Shown here piece after piece: positions 25,306 to 33,382 of a DNA stretch of 39,196 nt; the first letter of the stretch is position 1, and each line of letters starts with the position of its first letter. The stretch spans positions 1-39,196 of the forward strand of contig CAZTTG010000058.1 of the NCBI GenBank assembly GCA_964615935.1. Reading direction: 5' to 3'. This stretch comes from CAZTTG01 sp964615935. GTDB taxonomy: Bacteria > Planctomycetota > UBA1135 > GCA-002686595. Below the pieces are notes generated by a model, which had not been told where the DNA came from, did no database searches, and saw nothing but the letters and a program-made list of their open reading frames with translations. A program made the position numbers and the translations under genes.

Positions 25306-26847
25306 TCACCAGCCGGCCACCAGGCCCTCGCGGTCCAGGCCGAGCAGCCAGACGGCCCCGGCCTCCTTCCCGCCGTCGTCGTCGCCGGGCGCGCCGACCG
25401 CCAGGTCGAGGAGCCCGTCGCCGTTGCGGTCGGCGAGGTGCGCCAGGCTCGCGCCGAAGCGGTCGCCGGAGCGGAGCTTGCCCGGGAATCCGCCCTCGCG
25501 CCGTCCGATGAGGGACCATCGCTTCACCGAGAGGTCGCAGCGATCGACCGACAGGAGCCAGATCCCACCCTCGGCGCGATCGGCGGGTATCTTCCCCTGT
25601 TGCATGCCCACGGCCAGCTCGAACGTGCCGTCGTCGTCGCGATCGTCCAGCCAGGCGATGCTGGCGCCGAAGCCGGGGTCCCTCGGGTCCTGGCCCACGG
25701 GGAAGCGCAGGCGGTCTCTCTGCAAGTCCGTGTTGCGCTCGATCGCGCCGCGACCATCGACCTGGAAGCCGAAGGCCGGTTCCAGCTGTCCCTCGCCGAA
25801 GAGGTCGGCCAGGAGGATCGCTCGGGCGTACTGCTGGACCCTTCGCCCCTCGTCGTGGTCGTCGGGGGAAGCGAGATGACCGTAGTCTGGGGGGCCTTCC
25901 GCGCGGAGCGTCAGGAAGGAGGCCTCTCCCGTGCCGCCGTTCTCGACGGGATACCACGGGATTCCGATCGCCAGGTCGGCCCAGGGCCCGGCCGCAGAGA
26001 CGGGCCCCACCGGCGAGGCCAGGGAGAGCACCCATGCCTCGGGCTCGTCCCCCCAGGAGGAGACCGCGGCGACGGACCAGCCCCGGATCACCCCGCCGTC
26101 CCGGTCGAGGCAGAGGATCCAGACCCCTGCGACCGGCTCCACCAGCTTGCCGGCCTCCAGGGCCTGGACCACGGCGAGCTCCCGGCGGCCGTCGCCGTTC
26201 AGGTCCTTCACCACGGCCAGCGCGTATCCCAGCGAGGGCCCGTTCCTCATGGCGAGGGGCGCGTTCGGGCTCGCGGCCGAGATCCGGTGCTCCAGCCTGA
26301 CCGCACCGAAGCGATCCGGGAAGAGCACCCACACGGCCCCCGCGTTCTCGCCGGCCTCGTCGTCCCCGGGGGCTCCCACGGCCAGCTCCCTGACGCCGTC
26401 GCCGTCCAGGTCGTCCAGCTCGGCGACCGCCGCACCGAAGAGGTCTCCCCGATCGAGGTTGCCCTCGAAGCCCCCCTGGCGCGCGCTGATCTTCACGACG
26501 AAGCGGGACGGCTCCGACCGCGCTTCCTCCTCGGGCGCGGTCTCCGCCATGGGCGCCCCGGCCTCCTCCTCGGCGGGCTCGACGGCCGGCGGCGCGTTCT
26601 CGGGGACGTTCCTGGCCGGACCCGCCGGCTCGGAATCCCCGGGCTCGTCGGGCTCCAGGCGCGGGCCGGAATACGCGACGCGCTCGGAGGTCTCGCGATG
26701 AGCGCCCGATGGCGGGGCCGGCCCGGGCCCGAGCTCGTCCGAAGCCCCGCCTCCCCGCAGGACGAGGAGGACGGCGGCCACCAGCAGGACCGCCCCGGCG
26801 AGGAGCAGCCCGAGGATCGCGCGCCGAGGAGAGCGGGGATCTCGCAT
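25306..26847 (-). CDS. Membrane-anchored FG-GAP (integrin-alpha-like) repeat protein
   Basis: 513 residues. An N-terminal anchor (AILGLLLAGAVLLVAAVLLVL, about 10-30) is followed by a Pro/Glu-rich spacer to about 110 and then FG-GAP blades. Clear units are LFGAAVAELDDLDGDGVREL with AVGAPGDDEAGENAG, LGYALAVVKDLNGDGRRELA, FGASIAWLDDRDDDGTFELA and FGASLAHLADRNGDGLLDLA with AVGAPGDDDGGKEAG. The DxDGDG loops are the usual calcium sites of this beta-propeller. Such proteins often bind proteins or glycans outside the cell. The gene ends 62 bp before the kinase and is on the same strand, but the operator-like repeat between them suggests separate control. No ribosome site is evident before the ATG at 26847. 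Confidence 0.9.
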   Translation of the reverse strand: MRDPRSPRRAILGLLLAGAVLLVAAVLLVLRGGGASDELGPGPAPPSGAHRETSERVAYSGPRLEPDEPGDSEPAGPARNVPENAPPAVEPAEEEAGAPMAETAPEEEARSEPSRFVVKISARQGGFEGNLDRGDLFGAAVAELDDLDGDGVRELAVGAPGDDEAGENAGAVWVLFPDRFGAVRLEHRISAASPNAPLAMRNGPSLGYALAVVKDLNGDGRRELAVVQALEAGKLVEPVAGVWILCLDRDGGVIRGWSVAAVSSWGDEPEAWVLSLASPVGPVSAAGPWADLAIGIPWYPVENGGTGEASFLTLRAEGPPDYGHLASPDDHDEGRRVQQYARAILLADLFGEGQLEPAFGFQVDGRGAIERNTDLQRDRLRFPVGQDPRDPGFGASIAWLDDRDDDGTFELAVGMQQGKIPADRAEGGIWLLSVDRCDLSVKRWSLIGRREGGFPGKLRSGDRFGASLAHLADRNGDGLLDLAVGAPGDDDGGKEAGAVWLLGLDREGLVAGW

Positions 26848-26886
26848 CGCAGCTTCGACACCCTACCGCGGCCCGGCCCCCCGCGC

Positions 26887-28302
26887 TCACTCCAGCCCGT
26901 TCACCTCCCCCAGCCACCGGCCAGCGCGGCCCTGAAGGGCGGCCGGATCCATCCCGAGAGCCCCCCCCAGGACTCGCACCGAGCGGGCGCTCGACCCGCC
27001 CAGGCCGCCGAGGATTCCGCGCACCTTCTCGGGATGGCCCTCGATCAGGTATCCCGCGAGGAGGCGGCTGCAGGCCCGCCCGTCCCCGCCCAGGCTCCGG
27101 GCGGGCCGGGCGAGCAGCGAGGCCCAGTCCTCGCGCACGCAGGACTCGCGCAGGTAGCGGGCTCGCCGCGAATCGCCGGGAGCGTCGCTCGCCTGGGTCA
27201 CGGGCACCGCCAGGAGCGCGACGAAGTGCTCGGCGAAGCCCTCCCAGGCCCAGCCCACCTCGGTCGAGATCCCGTACTGCTGCACCAGGAGCAGCGAGAC
27301 CGTCTGCCGCACCACCTCGTCCAGGAGGGCCTTCTCGGGGCAGGGCCAGATGGCCAGGTGGCAGGTCTGCGGGATCCAGTAGCTCGAGAAGCCCCGCGCC
27401 AGCCGGCGGTGCTCGGCGTCGAAGCCCGGGTGCCGCTCCAGGAAGGCGTCGGCGTCATCCTCGCTGGCGAGCACGTAGAGCGTGAGATCGTCGGGGACCG
27501 AGGGCGAGCTCCCACAGGTCGCCAGGAAGAGCTCCAGCGCGGCCTGCGCGCGGCGCGCACAGTCGTAGAGCAGCTCGTCGTCGCAGGTGCCCGCCACCCG
27601 CAGGTTGCGGCTCCGCACCGCGCCCCTCCAGGGGAGCTCCAGGTCCCGCTCCGCGGAGCGCACCTCCTCGAAGGCCAGCCCCGGATCGCCCGCGCCGCCC
27701 ACCAGCTCGCCGGCCCGCGCCGCCAGCCGCGCGCGGCCATCCCGCGCCACGGCCGACTCGGCCAGGATCCACCCTCCGCTGGCCGCGTCCCGCACCTCGC
27801 CGCGCGCCGCCCGGGCTCGCTCGTCGTCCGGGTCCAGGATCAGGAGATCGGTCCAGACGACGTCCATGATCTCCTCGCGTCGAGCCGCGTCCGCCCCATC
27901 GGCGAGGGCCAGGATGCGCTTGCCGAAGGAGGCGGCGATGCTCGCCCGGCGCCTCGCGTACCCCTCCCCGGCCTTGCCGCGATCCCGCGCGGGCCGATAC
28001 GAGCTGCTCTGCTCCCAGGAGCCATCGCGCGAGCGCCGGTACTTCAGGGTGCGGCGCGCCCGGGCGTTGTCCGGATGGAAGCGCAGGATCGCCTCGTAGG
28101 TCCGGTCCCGGCAGGCGTACATCCGCTCGCCCTGGCACCAGGCGGCGAGGCCCTCGAGCTCCTCCACCAGCTGAACGACGGCCTCGCCGCGCCACCGTTC
28201 GAAGGCCTCCTCCCCGGCGATAGCCTGTGATGCCAGGAGGAATGCGGCGAGGGACAGCAGGAGCGCGCGCGACGCGCCCACGACGAGATCACGTGTTTTC
28301 AT
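26887..28302 (-). CDS. Exported gluzincin-like protein with degenerate zinc site
   Basis: 471 residues. The ATG at 28302 starts a signal peptide (MKTRDLVVGASRALLLSLAAFLLASQAIA). The middle is helical (TPR-like, AILRFHPDNARARRTL). The C-terminal half has the outline of a DUF1570/gluzincin peptidase: LYVLASEDDADAFLERHPG, then LDEVVRQTVSLLLVQQYG, then WAWEGFAEHFVALL. In an active enzyme these would read HExxH and E; here the positions are D328-E329-V-V-R332, while E354 and its spacing are kept. Both zinc histidines are missing, so I infer a pseudo-enzyme or binding protein. The resemblance is judged by eye and needs a profile search. The 116-bp gap to argH upstream shows nothing clear. Confidence 0.85.
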   Translation of the reverse strand: MKTRDLVVGASRALLLSLAAFLLASQAIAGEEAFERWRGEAVVQLVEELEGLAAWCQGERMYACRDRTYEAILRFHPDNARARRTLKYRRSRDGSWEQSSSYRPARDRGKAGEGYARRRASIAASFGKRILALADGADAARREEIMDVVWTDLLILDPDDERARAARGEVRDAASGGWILAESAVARDGRARLAARAGELVGGAGDPGLAFEEVRSAERDLELPWRGAVRSRNLRVAGTCDDELLYDCARRAQAALELFLATCGSSPSVPDDLTLYVLASEDDADAFLERHPGFDAEHRRLARGFSSYWIPQTCHLAIWPCPEKALLDEVVRQTVSLLLVQQYGISTEVGWAWEGFAEHFVALLAVPVTQASDAPGDSRRARYLRESCVREDWASLLARPARSLGGDGRACSRLLAGYLIEGHPEKVRGILGGLGGSSARSVRVLGGALGMDPAALQGRAGRWLGEVNGLE

Positions 28303-28418
28303 GGCGGTCGGGCGGCGCGGTGCGACCCCCATGGTCCTCCTCGCCGGCCTCGCCGCGGATCGACGACGCAAGCGCGCGCGTATTCGCGCCGATCCGCTTT
28401 CCCGATTCCCACCCGCGC

Positions 28419-29606
28419 TCAGCGCCCGCCGTGCTTGCGGCTCACCTGTCGGTAGGCGTCGCGAAAGGGAACGCCCTTTCCGACCAATTTGTAGGCTTCT
28501 TCGGTCGCGTAGAGCTCGTCCCCCATCGCCTTGCGGCAGGCATCGGCGTCCAGCTCGAAGCCCCGCACCATGAGCAGCATCATCTCCAGGCCGGCGAACG
28601 CGCTGTCGAGCCCGCGGAACAGGGGCTCCTTGGTCAGGCCCAGATCGCGCTGGTAGCCCGAGCCGAGGTTGCCGACGAGGCCCTTCACCTCGTGCTCGGC
28701 GGCCAGGACGACCCAGTATCGCGCCCGCACCAGCTCGAGGAGGTCGGGGTTGCGCTTCTGCGGCATGATCGAGCTGCCCGTGCACAGGGCCTCGGGCAGA
28801 TGCACGAAGCCCAGCTCCGCCATGGAGAAGAGCAGCAGGTCGCAGGCCAGCCGGTTGAGGGTGTGCGCCACCTGCGCGCCGAGGTGCAGGAGGTCGGCCT
28901 CGAAGCGGCCGCGGCTCATCTGGGCGTAGATCGGGTTCTCCTGGACGCGCGCGAAGCCCAGCTCGCGGGCGGTCCCCTCGCGGTCCAGCTCGAAGACCGG
29001 AATCCCGAAGCCGGCGCCGGTGCCCAGGGGCGACTGGTCGACCCGCTCGAGGACCGCCGCGAGCAGCCGCCGGTCGTCCCGCGCCGCGGCCGCGAAGGCG
29101 CCCAGCCAGGTGCCCGCGGTGGTCGGCATGGCGCGCCGCATGTGGGTGTAGCCGGGCATCTCGACGCCGCCCACCTCGCCGACGCGCGCCTCGATCGCCT
29201 CGATGAAGGCCGCGAGCCCCCGGTCGAGCTCGGCCAGGGCGTCCTTCTCCCAGAGGCGCAGGGCGGCGAGGACCTGGTCGTTGCGCGAGCGGCCCAGGTG
29301 GATCTTGCGGCCGGCGGTGCCGACCTCGGCGGTGAGCCACTCCTCGATGGCGGTGTGGCAGTCCTCCTGCTCGCGGGCGATCTCGAACTCGCCGGCGGCG
29401 TGCAGCTCCTCGATGCGCTCGAGCCCGCCGACCAGCGCCTCGACCTCCTCGGCGGTGAGCGCGCCGATCCGTCCCAGCATGCGGGCGTGGGCGCGCGAGG
29501 CCCGGCAGTCGTGGGGGACCAGCCGCTGGTCGAGGAGGTGCTCGTTCCCCGCCGAGAAGGCCAGGACCGCCTCGTCCACCTTCCCCTCCCGCTCCCAGAG
29601 CGCCAT
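28419..29606 (-). CDS. argH: Argininosuccinate lyase (short C-terminus)
   Basis: 395 residues. The enzyme splits argininosuccinate into arginine and fumarate, the last step of arginine synthesis. Family motifs are intact: GRKIHLGRSRNDQV, MPGYTHMRRAMPT, and the signature GSSIMPQKRNPD holding the catalytic serine loop. The chain ends at PFRDAYRQVSRKHGGR, about 40-65 residues earlier than common ArgH proteins. The other frames just beyond the stop do not resume ArgH sequence, so it is not a simple frameshift. The N-terminus (MALWEREGKVDEAVLAFSAG) looks nearer to the Bacteroidetes-type lyase than to the E. coli type. The start ATG overlaps the argG stop (TGATG), so the two genes are coupled. Confidence 0.95.
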   Translation of the reverse strand: MALWEREGKVDEAVLAFSAGNEHLLDQRLVPHDCRASRAHARMLGRIGALTAEEVEALVGGLERIEELHAAGEFEIAREQEDCHTAIEEWLTAEVGTAGRKIHLGRSRNDQVLAALRLWEKDALAELDRGLAAFIEAIEARVGEVGGVEMPGYTHMRRAMPTTAGTWLGAFAAAARDDRRLLAAVLERVDQSPLGTGAGFGIPVFELDREGTARELGFARVQENPIYAQMSRGRFEADLLHLGAQVAHTLNRLACDLLLFSMAELGFVHLPEALCTGSSIMPQKRNPDLLELVRARYWVVLAAEHEVKGLVGNLGSGYQRDLGLTKEPLFRGLDSAFAGLEMMLLMVRGFELDADACRKAMGDELYATEEAYKLVGKGVPFRDAYRQVSRKHGGR

Positions 29607-30862
29607 CAGTCCACCCCCCAGCGCCGGTCCTTGCGGTGCATGATGGCGTTGTGGGCCATCAGCCGGATGGCGTTGACCTTGATGAAGCCGGCCGAGTCCT
29701 CCTGGTTGAAGCCCCCCTCGATGTCCATGCTGGCGAACTCCTGGTCGTACAGCGAGCTGGAGCTCTCGCGGGCGGTGGCGTGGACGCCGCCCTTGTAGAG
29801 CTCGAGCCACACCCTCCCGTCGATCACCTCCTGGCTCTTGTCGATGGCGGCCATGAGGAAGTCCATCTCGGGGCTGAACCAGAAGCCGTAGTAGATGAGC
29901 TCGGAGAGCTTGGCGCTGAGCATGTCCCGCAGCCGCATGACCTCGCGGTCCATGGCGATGCTCTCGACGTCCCGGTGGGCGACGTGCAGGATGGTGCCCC
30001 CGGGCGTCTCGTAGACGCCGCGCGACTTCACCCCCACGAAGCGGTTCTCGACCATGTCCAGGCGGCCGATGCCGTTCTGGCTGCCGAGCCGGTTCAGATA
30101 CTGGAAGAGCCCCAGGGGCGCGGTCTCGACCCGGCCGTCGTCCAGGTTCTCGACCCGCACCGGGACGCCGTCCTTGAAGTCCATGACGATGCGGGTCGGC
30201 CGGTCGGGGGCCTGCTGCGGGGAGACCGTCCGCGAGTACACATCCTCCTCGGCGGCCCGGGCGGGGTCCTCCAGGATGCCCGCCTCGTGGCTGATGTGGA
30301 GCAGGTTGTCGTCCTCGCTGAAGGGCTTGGCCGCGGTGGCCGCGACCTCGATCTTGTGCTCGCGGGCGTAGGCCAGCATGTCCGGGCGCCCCTGGAAGCG
30401 CTGCAGGAACTCGCGGTCCTTCCAGGGCGAGAGCACCCGGATGCGCGGGTCCAGGGCGTAGTACGCCAGCTCGAAGCGCACCTGGTCGTTCCCCTTGCCG
30501 GTGGCGCCGTGGGCCACGGCCGGCGCGCCCTCGGCGGCGGCGATCTCGATCTGCCGCTTCGCGATCAGGGGCCGGGCCAGGGCGGTGCCCAGCAGGTAGC
30601 GCCCCTCGTAGAGGGCGTTGGCCTTGAAGGCCGGGAAGATGAAGTCGCAGACGAGTTCCTCCTTCAGGTCCTCGATGAAGACCTTGGAGGCGCCGGTCTG
30701 GAAGGCCTTCTGCTGGACCGCCTCGAAGTCCTCCTCCTGGCCCACGTCGGCGACGTAGGCGATGACCTCGTGGCCGCGCTCGGCGAGCCACTTGAGGATG
30801 ACCGAGGTGTCGAGGCCCCCGCTGTAGGCGAGGACCACCTTGTCCGGATTCTCGGGCGTCAT
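29606..30862 (-). CDS. argG: Argininosuccinate synthase
   Basis: 418 residues from the ATG at 30862, which has GAGGAG about 9 nt upstream; a GTG nine codons earlier is possible but less likely. The enzyme joins citrulline and aspartate using ATP. The P-loop of the N-type ATP pyrophosphatase family is present (VVLAYSGGLDTSVILKWL), as are YLLGTALARPLIAKRQIEIA, HGATGKGNDQVRFE and VENRFVGVKSRGVYETPGG. The length is normal. It forms a two-gene unit with argH, overlapping by one base. Other arginine genes are not in the window. A CpdR gene ends 58 bp upstream on the same strand; no attenuator or ARG box was recognised in that gap. Confidence 0.97.
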   Translation of the reverse strand: MTPENPDKVVLAYSGGLDTSVILKWLAERGHEVIAYVADVGQEEDFEAVQQKAFQTGASKVFIEDLKEELVCDFIFPAFKANALYEGRYLLGTALARPLIAKRQIEIAAAEGAPAVAHGATGKGNDQVRFELAYYALDPRIRVLSPWKDREFLQRFQGRPDMLAYAREHKIEVAATAAKPFSEDDNLLHISHEAGILEDPARAAEEDVYSRTVSPQQAPDRPTRIVMDFKDGVPVRVENLDDGRVETAPLGLFQYLNRLGSQNGIGRLDMVENRFVGVKSRGVYETPGGTILHVAHRDVESIAMDREVMRLRDMLSAKLSELIYYGFWFSPEMDFLMAAIDKSQEVIDGRVWLELYKGGVHATARESSSSLYDQEFASMDIEGGFNQEDSAGFIKVNAIRLMAHNAIMHRKDRRWGVD

Positions 30863-30920
30863 GGCGCTGCTCCTCTTCTCCTGTCTCACGAGCGCCGGAA
30901 GGCTACGGGATCGGCGGGCC

Positions 30921-33380
30921 CTACTCCACCCGGCGCCAGCGGATGAGGATGGGTTCCCGCTCCTCGCCGGTCAGATCGAGGGTCTCGGGCTCGATGGCGA
31001 TGTCCGGGGGGAAGACCTTGAAGCGGTGGGGGCCGGGGAACAGGCCGATGAGCTTCGCCCGGCCGGAGTCGTCGAAGTGGAGCGAGCGATGGGTGTGGCT
31101 GAGAGAGGGGTAGTGCTCGTTCTCTTCCCAGCCCTCCTCGCTGTCGTACCGGAGCCCGGCCCAGGCGGCGGTCTCGAGCAGGAACACATGCGTCCCCTCG
31201 GGCGGGGCCTCCAGGCCCTCGGCCAGCCGGAGCTCGATCTCGAGGCCGCGCTGGAGCTCGAGGAGCAGGGGCTCGGGGCTTCCTTCGACCGGGATCGCCT
31301 GGGCCGGAACCAGCAGGGGCCGATAGCCCAGCATGTCCGCCCGCGCCATGAAGTCCACGGTCCCCACGGCCACGTCGGACTGGAACCACCCCTCCGGGTC
31401 GGGGCTGTAATCCAGGGGCTGGAGAGACCTGTAGAGCTTCTCCCCCGTCGGCCGCCAGTACACGTCGAAGCTCGGAACGTTCGCACCCGTCTCGGGGTCG
31501 ACCGGGCGGTAGGAGATCCGGCCGACCCGGCTCAGGACGAAGTCCACGTGCTCGGCGCCCTCGGCCACGCCGTCCTTCCGCTCCCAGAGGGGGGGATTGG
31601 AGGCGACCACGTCGTAGAGCTCTCCGGTCGCCGGAATCTCGACGGCGTAGCCGCCATCCGCGGCCGTCTGCGCATTGCGGTTCTGGTGCCCCCCCTGGCG
31701 ACGAGCGGTCACCCGCATCCCCTCCAGCGGCTCGCCCTGGGGAGATCGCACGCGGCCCGAGATGGAGGTCATGTGCAGCTCGAGGTCGAAGTCGTGGACC
31801 CGCTCCTCCCCGGGGGGGAGCTCGATCGCGATGGCCATGCCCGGCGCCGGCGGCCCCCCCCAGTCGAGGAGCTCGGGGCGTGGGTCCAGCTCGACCCGCC
31901 CGGCCTCCACGTCCTCGATCCGGAAGAGCCCGTCCACGTCCACCCGGACCATCCCGCTCCGGGTCGAGCCGTTCCAGCGGATCCGCCCAGCGCGCGGCTC
32001 GCCGTTCACCGAGATGGAGCCGCTCAGGATCCCCGTGGCGGGGGCGGGCTCGAGCCGGATCTCGATCCAGGTGGTCTCGCCGGGTCCGCCGAGATGCCCG
32101 AGGTCCAGCTCCTTCGCGAGGTGGGGCGAATGTCGGACACGCAGCCCCCAGGGTCCGCTCCAGGGGAGGCAGGCCCCCATGTCGAAGGTCCCTTGTCCGT
32201 CGGTCGTGTCGAAGCTCCGATGGTCATGAAACTCGTAGTGACATCCGGGTGGCAGCGCATCCAGGGGGTTGGGATCGGGCGCGCCTTCGAGGCGATCGCG
32301 CCCGGGGGGCTCCGCCAGGCCCAGGTCCGCGCCGGCGACGGGCGCGCCCTCCTCATCGAGGACGACGCCCGCGAAGCGCGCGCCCTGCACCAGGGGAAAG
32401 CTCAGCTCCGCTCCCTCCGGGGCTTCCTCGGGGTCGATCGAGGCCCGCAGGCGACAGGTCCCCTCGGAGCGGACCTCCAGCTCGATCGACTCCCGGAGCG
32501 TGCTCCTCAACAGCCGAGCGCTGAAGCGACCGTCCCGGTCCGCGCGCCAGCGGGTATCGCCGCGCTCGACGTTCAGGATCTCCGCGCCGGCGATGGGCTC
32601 GCCCGTCATGAGATCCACGACCCGCCCCTCGATGCCCAATCCCCGCTCGAGCCGGAAGTCGTGCTCCTGCACGCGTTCGCCTCGAAGCCGGATCGCGGCG
32701 GTATCGGGCGGATAGCCCTCGGCCCGAAGCAGGAAGGTCGATCCCCGGTCGAGCGGCACGCAGGGAAGCTCGAAGCGGCCGTCCTCCCCGGCCACCGCTC
32801 GCTCCGGTCCGCAGCCCTTGCAGTAGCCGTGCACCAGCTCGACGTACGCGCCCGGCAGCGGGAAGCCGTGCTCGGCGTCCAGCAACCTGCCGCTCAGGAC
32901 GGCGGCCGGGGCGAGCTCGAGCTTCAGCCTCTCTGCGCGGCTGTAGTGGACATGGGCGTGGAAGAACCCCTCGGCCTCGACGAGGAGCCGCAGGAGCTCG
33001 ACCGAGGGCTCGATCGGCAGGCGGCAGACGCCGTCCTCGTCGGTGAGGTGCTCGCCGGGCCGGGAGTCCTCGAATGTGGTGACGCGGGCACCCGCGACCG
33101 GCTTCCCCTCGCCGAGCACCAGGAGCTCGATCCCTGCTCCCTCGGGCTCGATCGAAGGCTGCGCGTCGGGCGCGTCCCGATCGGCAGTCGGCTCCGGGGC
33201 GGCATCGCGCCCCCCCTCGTCGACCTCGGGGCGCTCGACCTCCGGCCCCGCGGGTGCCGCCGCGCCCTCGGCGCTCGAGGACGGGCCCGCGACCCCGGCA
33301 GTGCGGTCCGTCGTCTGGACGATCCACCATGTGCCCGCGAAGAGCAGCAGGACGATGGCCAGGGCGATCCAGCGAAGCAT
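30921..33380 (-). CDS. Membrane-anchored CpdR-repeat protein, paralogue 1
   Basis: 819 residues: anchor MLRWIALAIVLLLFAGTWWIV, an Ala/Pro/Glu-rich spacer to about 75, then six or so carboxypeptidase-regulatory-like domains (LVLGEGKPVAGARVTTFEDS, LSGRLLDAEHGFPLPGAYVE, IEGRVVDLMTGEPIAGAEIL, FAGVVLDEEGAPVAGADLGL, ISGRVRSPQGEPLEGMRVTA). The C-terminus is PGPHRFKVFPPDIAIEPETL followed by a short basic end. It starts two bases after the stop of its upstream paralogue and is probably coupled to it. The two proteins align along their whole length with moderate identity, except that the last 50 codons are nearly identical. No enzyme motif; likely an exported scaffold or binding protein. Confidence 0.88.
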   Translation of the reverse strand: MLRWIALAIVLLLFAGTWWIVQTTDRTAGVAGPSSSAEGAAAPAGPEVERPEVDEGGRDAAPEPTADRDAPDAQPSIEPEGAGIELLVLGEGKPVAGARVTTFEDSRPGEHLTDEDGVCRLPIEPSVELLRLLVEAEGFFHAHVHYSRAERLKLELAPAAVLSGRLLDAEHGFPLPGAYVELVHGYCKGCGPERAVAGEDGRFELPCVPLDRGSTFLLRAEGYPPDTAAIRLRGERVQEHDFRLERGLGIEGRVVDLMTGEPIAGAEILNVERGDTRWRADRDGRFSARLLRSTLRESIELEVRSEGTCRLRASIDPEEAPEGAELSFPLVQGARFAGVVLDEEGAPVAGADLGLAEPPGRDRLEGAPDPNPLDALPPGCHYEFHDHRSFDTTDGQGTFDMGACLPWSGPWGLRVRHSPHLAKELDLGHLGGPGETTWIEIRLEPAPATGILSGSISVNGEPRAGRIRWNGSTRSGMVRVDVDGLFRIEDVEAGRVELDPRPELLDWGGPPAPGMAIAIELPPGEERVHDFDLELHMTSISGRVRSPQGEPLEGMRVTARRQGGHQNRNAQTAADGGYAVEIPATGELYDVVASNPPLWERKDGVAEGAEHVDFVLSRVGRISYRPVDPETGANVPSFDVYWRPTGEKLYRSLQPLDYSPDPEGWFQSDVAVGTVDFMARADMLGYRPLLVPAQAIPVEGSPEPLLLELQRGLEIELRLAEGLEAPPEGTHVFLLETAAWAGLRYDSEEGWEENEHYPSLSHTHRSLHFDDSGRAKLIGLFPGPHRFKVFPPDIAIEPETLDLTGEEREPILIRWRRVE
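30933..31083. repeat. 3'-end repeat, copy 1 (matches 33398-33548)
   Basis: 151 bp matching 33398-33548 with seven differences counted by eye, including 93 identical bases (30976-31068). It covers the last codons of paralogue 1. Confidence 0.85.
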
Positions 33381-33382
33381 GG

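Noticed and set aside
32240..32262. GTGACATCCGG, resembling one half of the TGTCA operator
   Set aside because: A single half-site inside the coding sequence of a CpdR gene, without a second copy at an 11-bp period.
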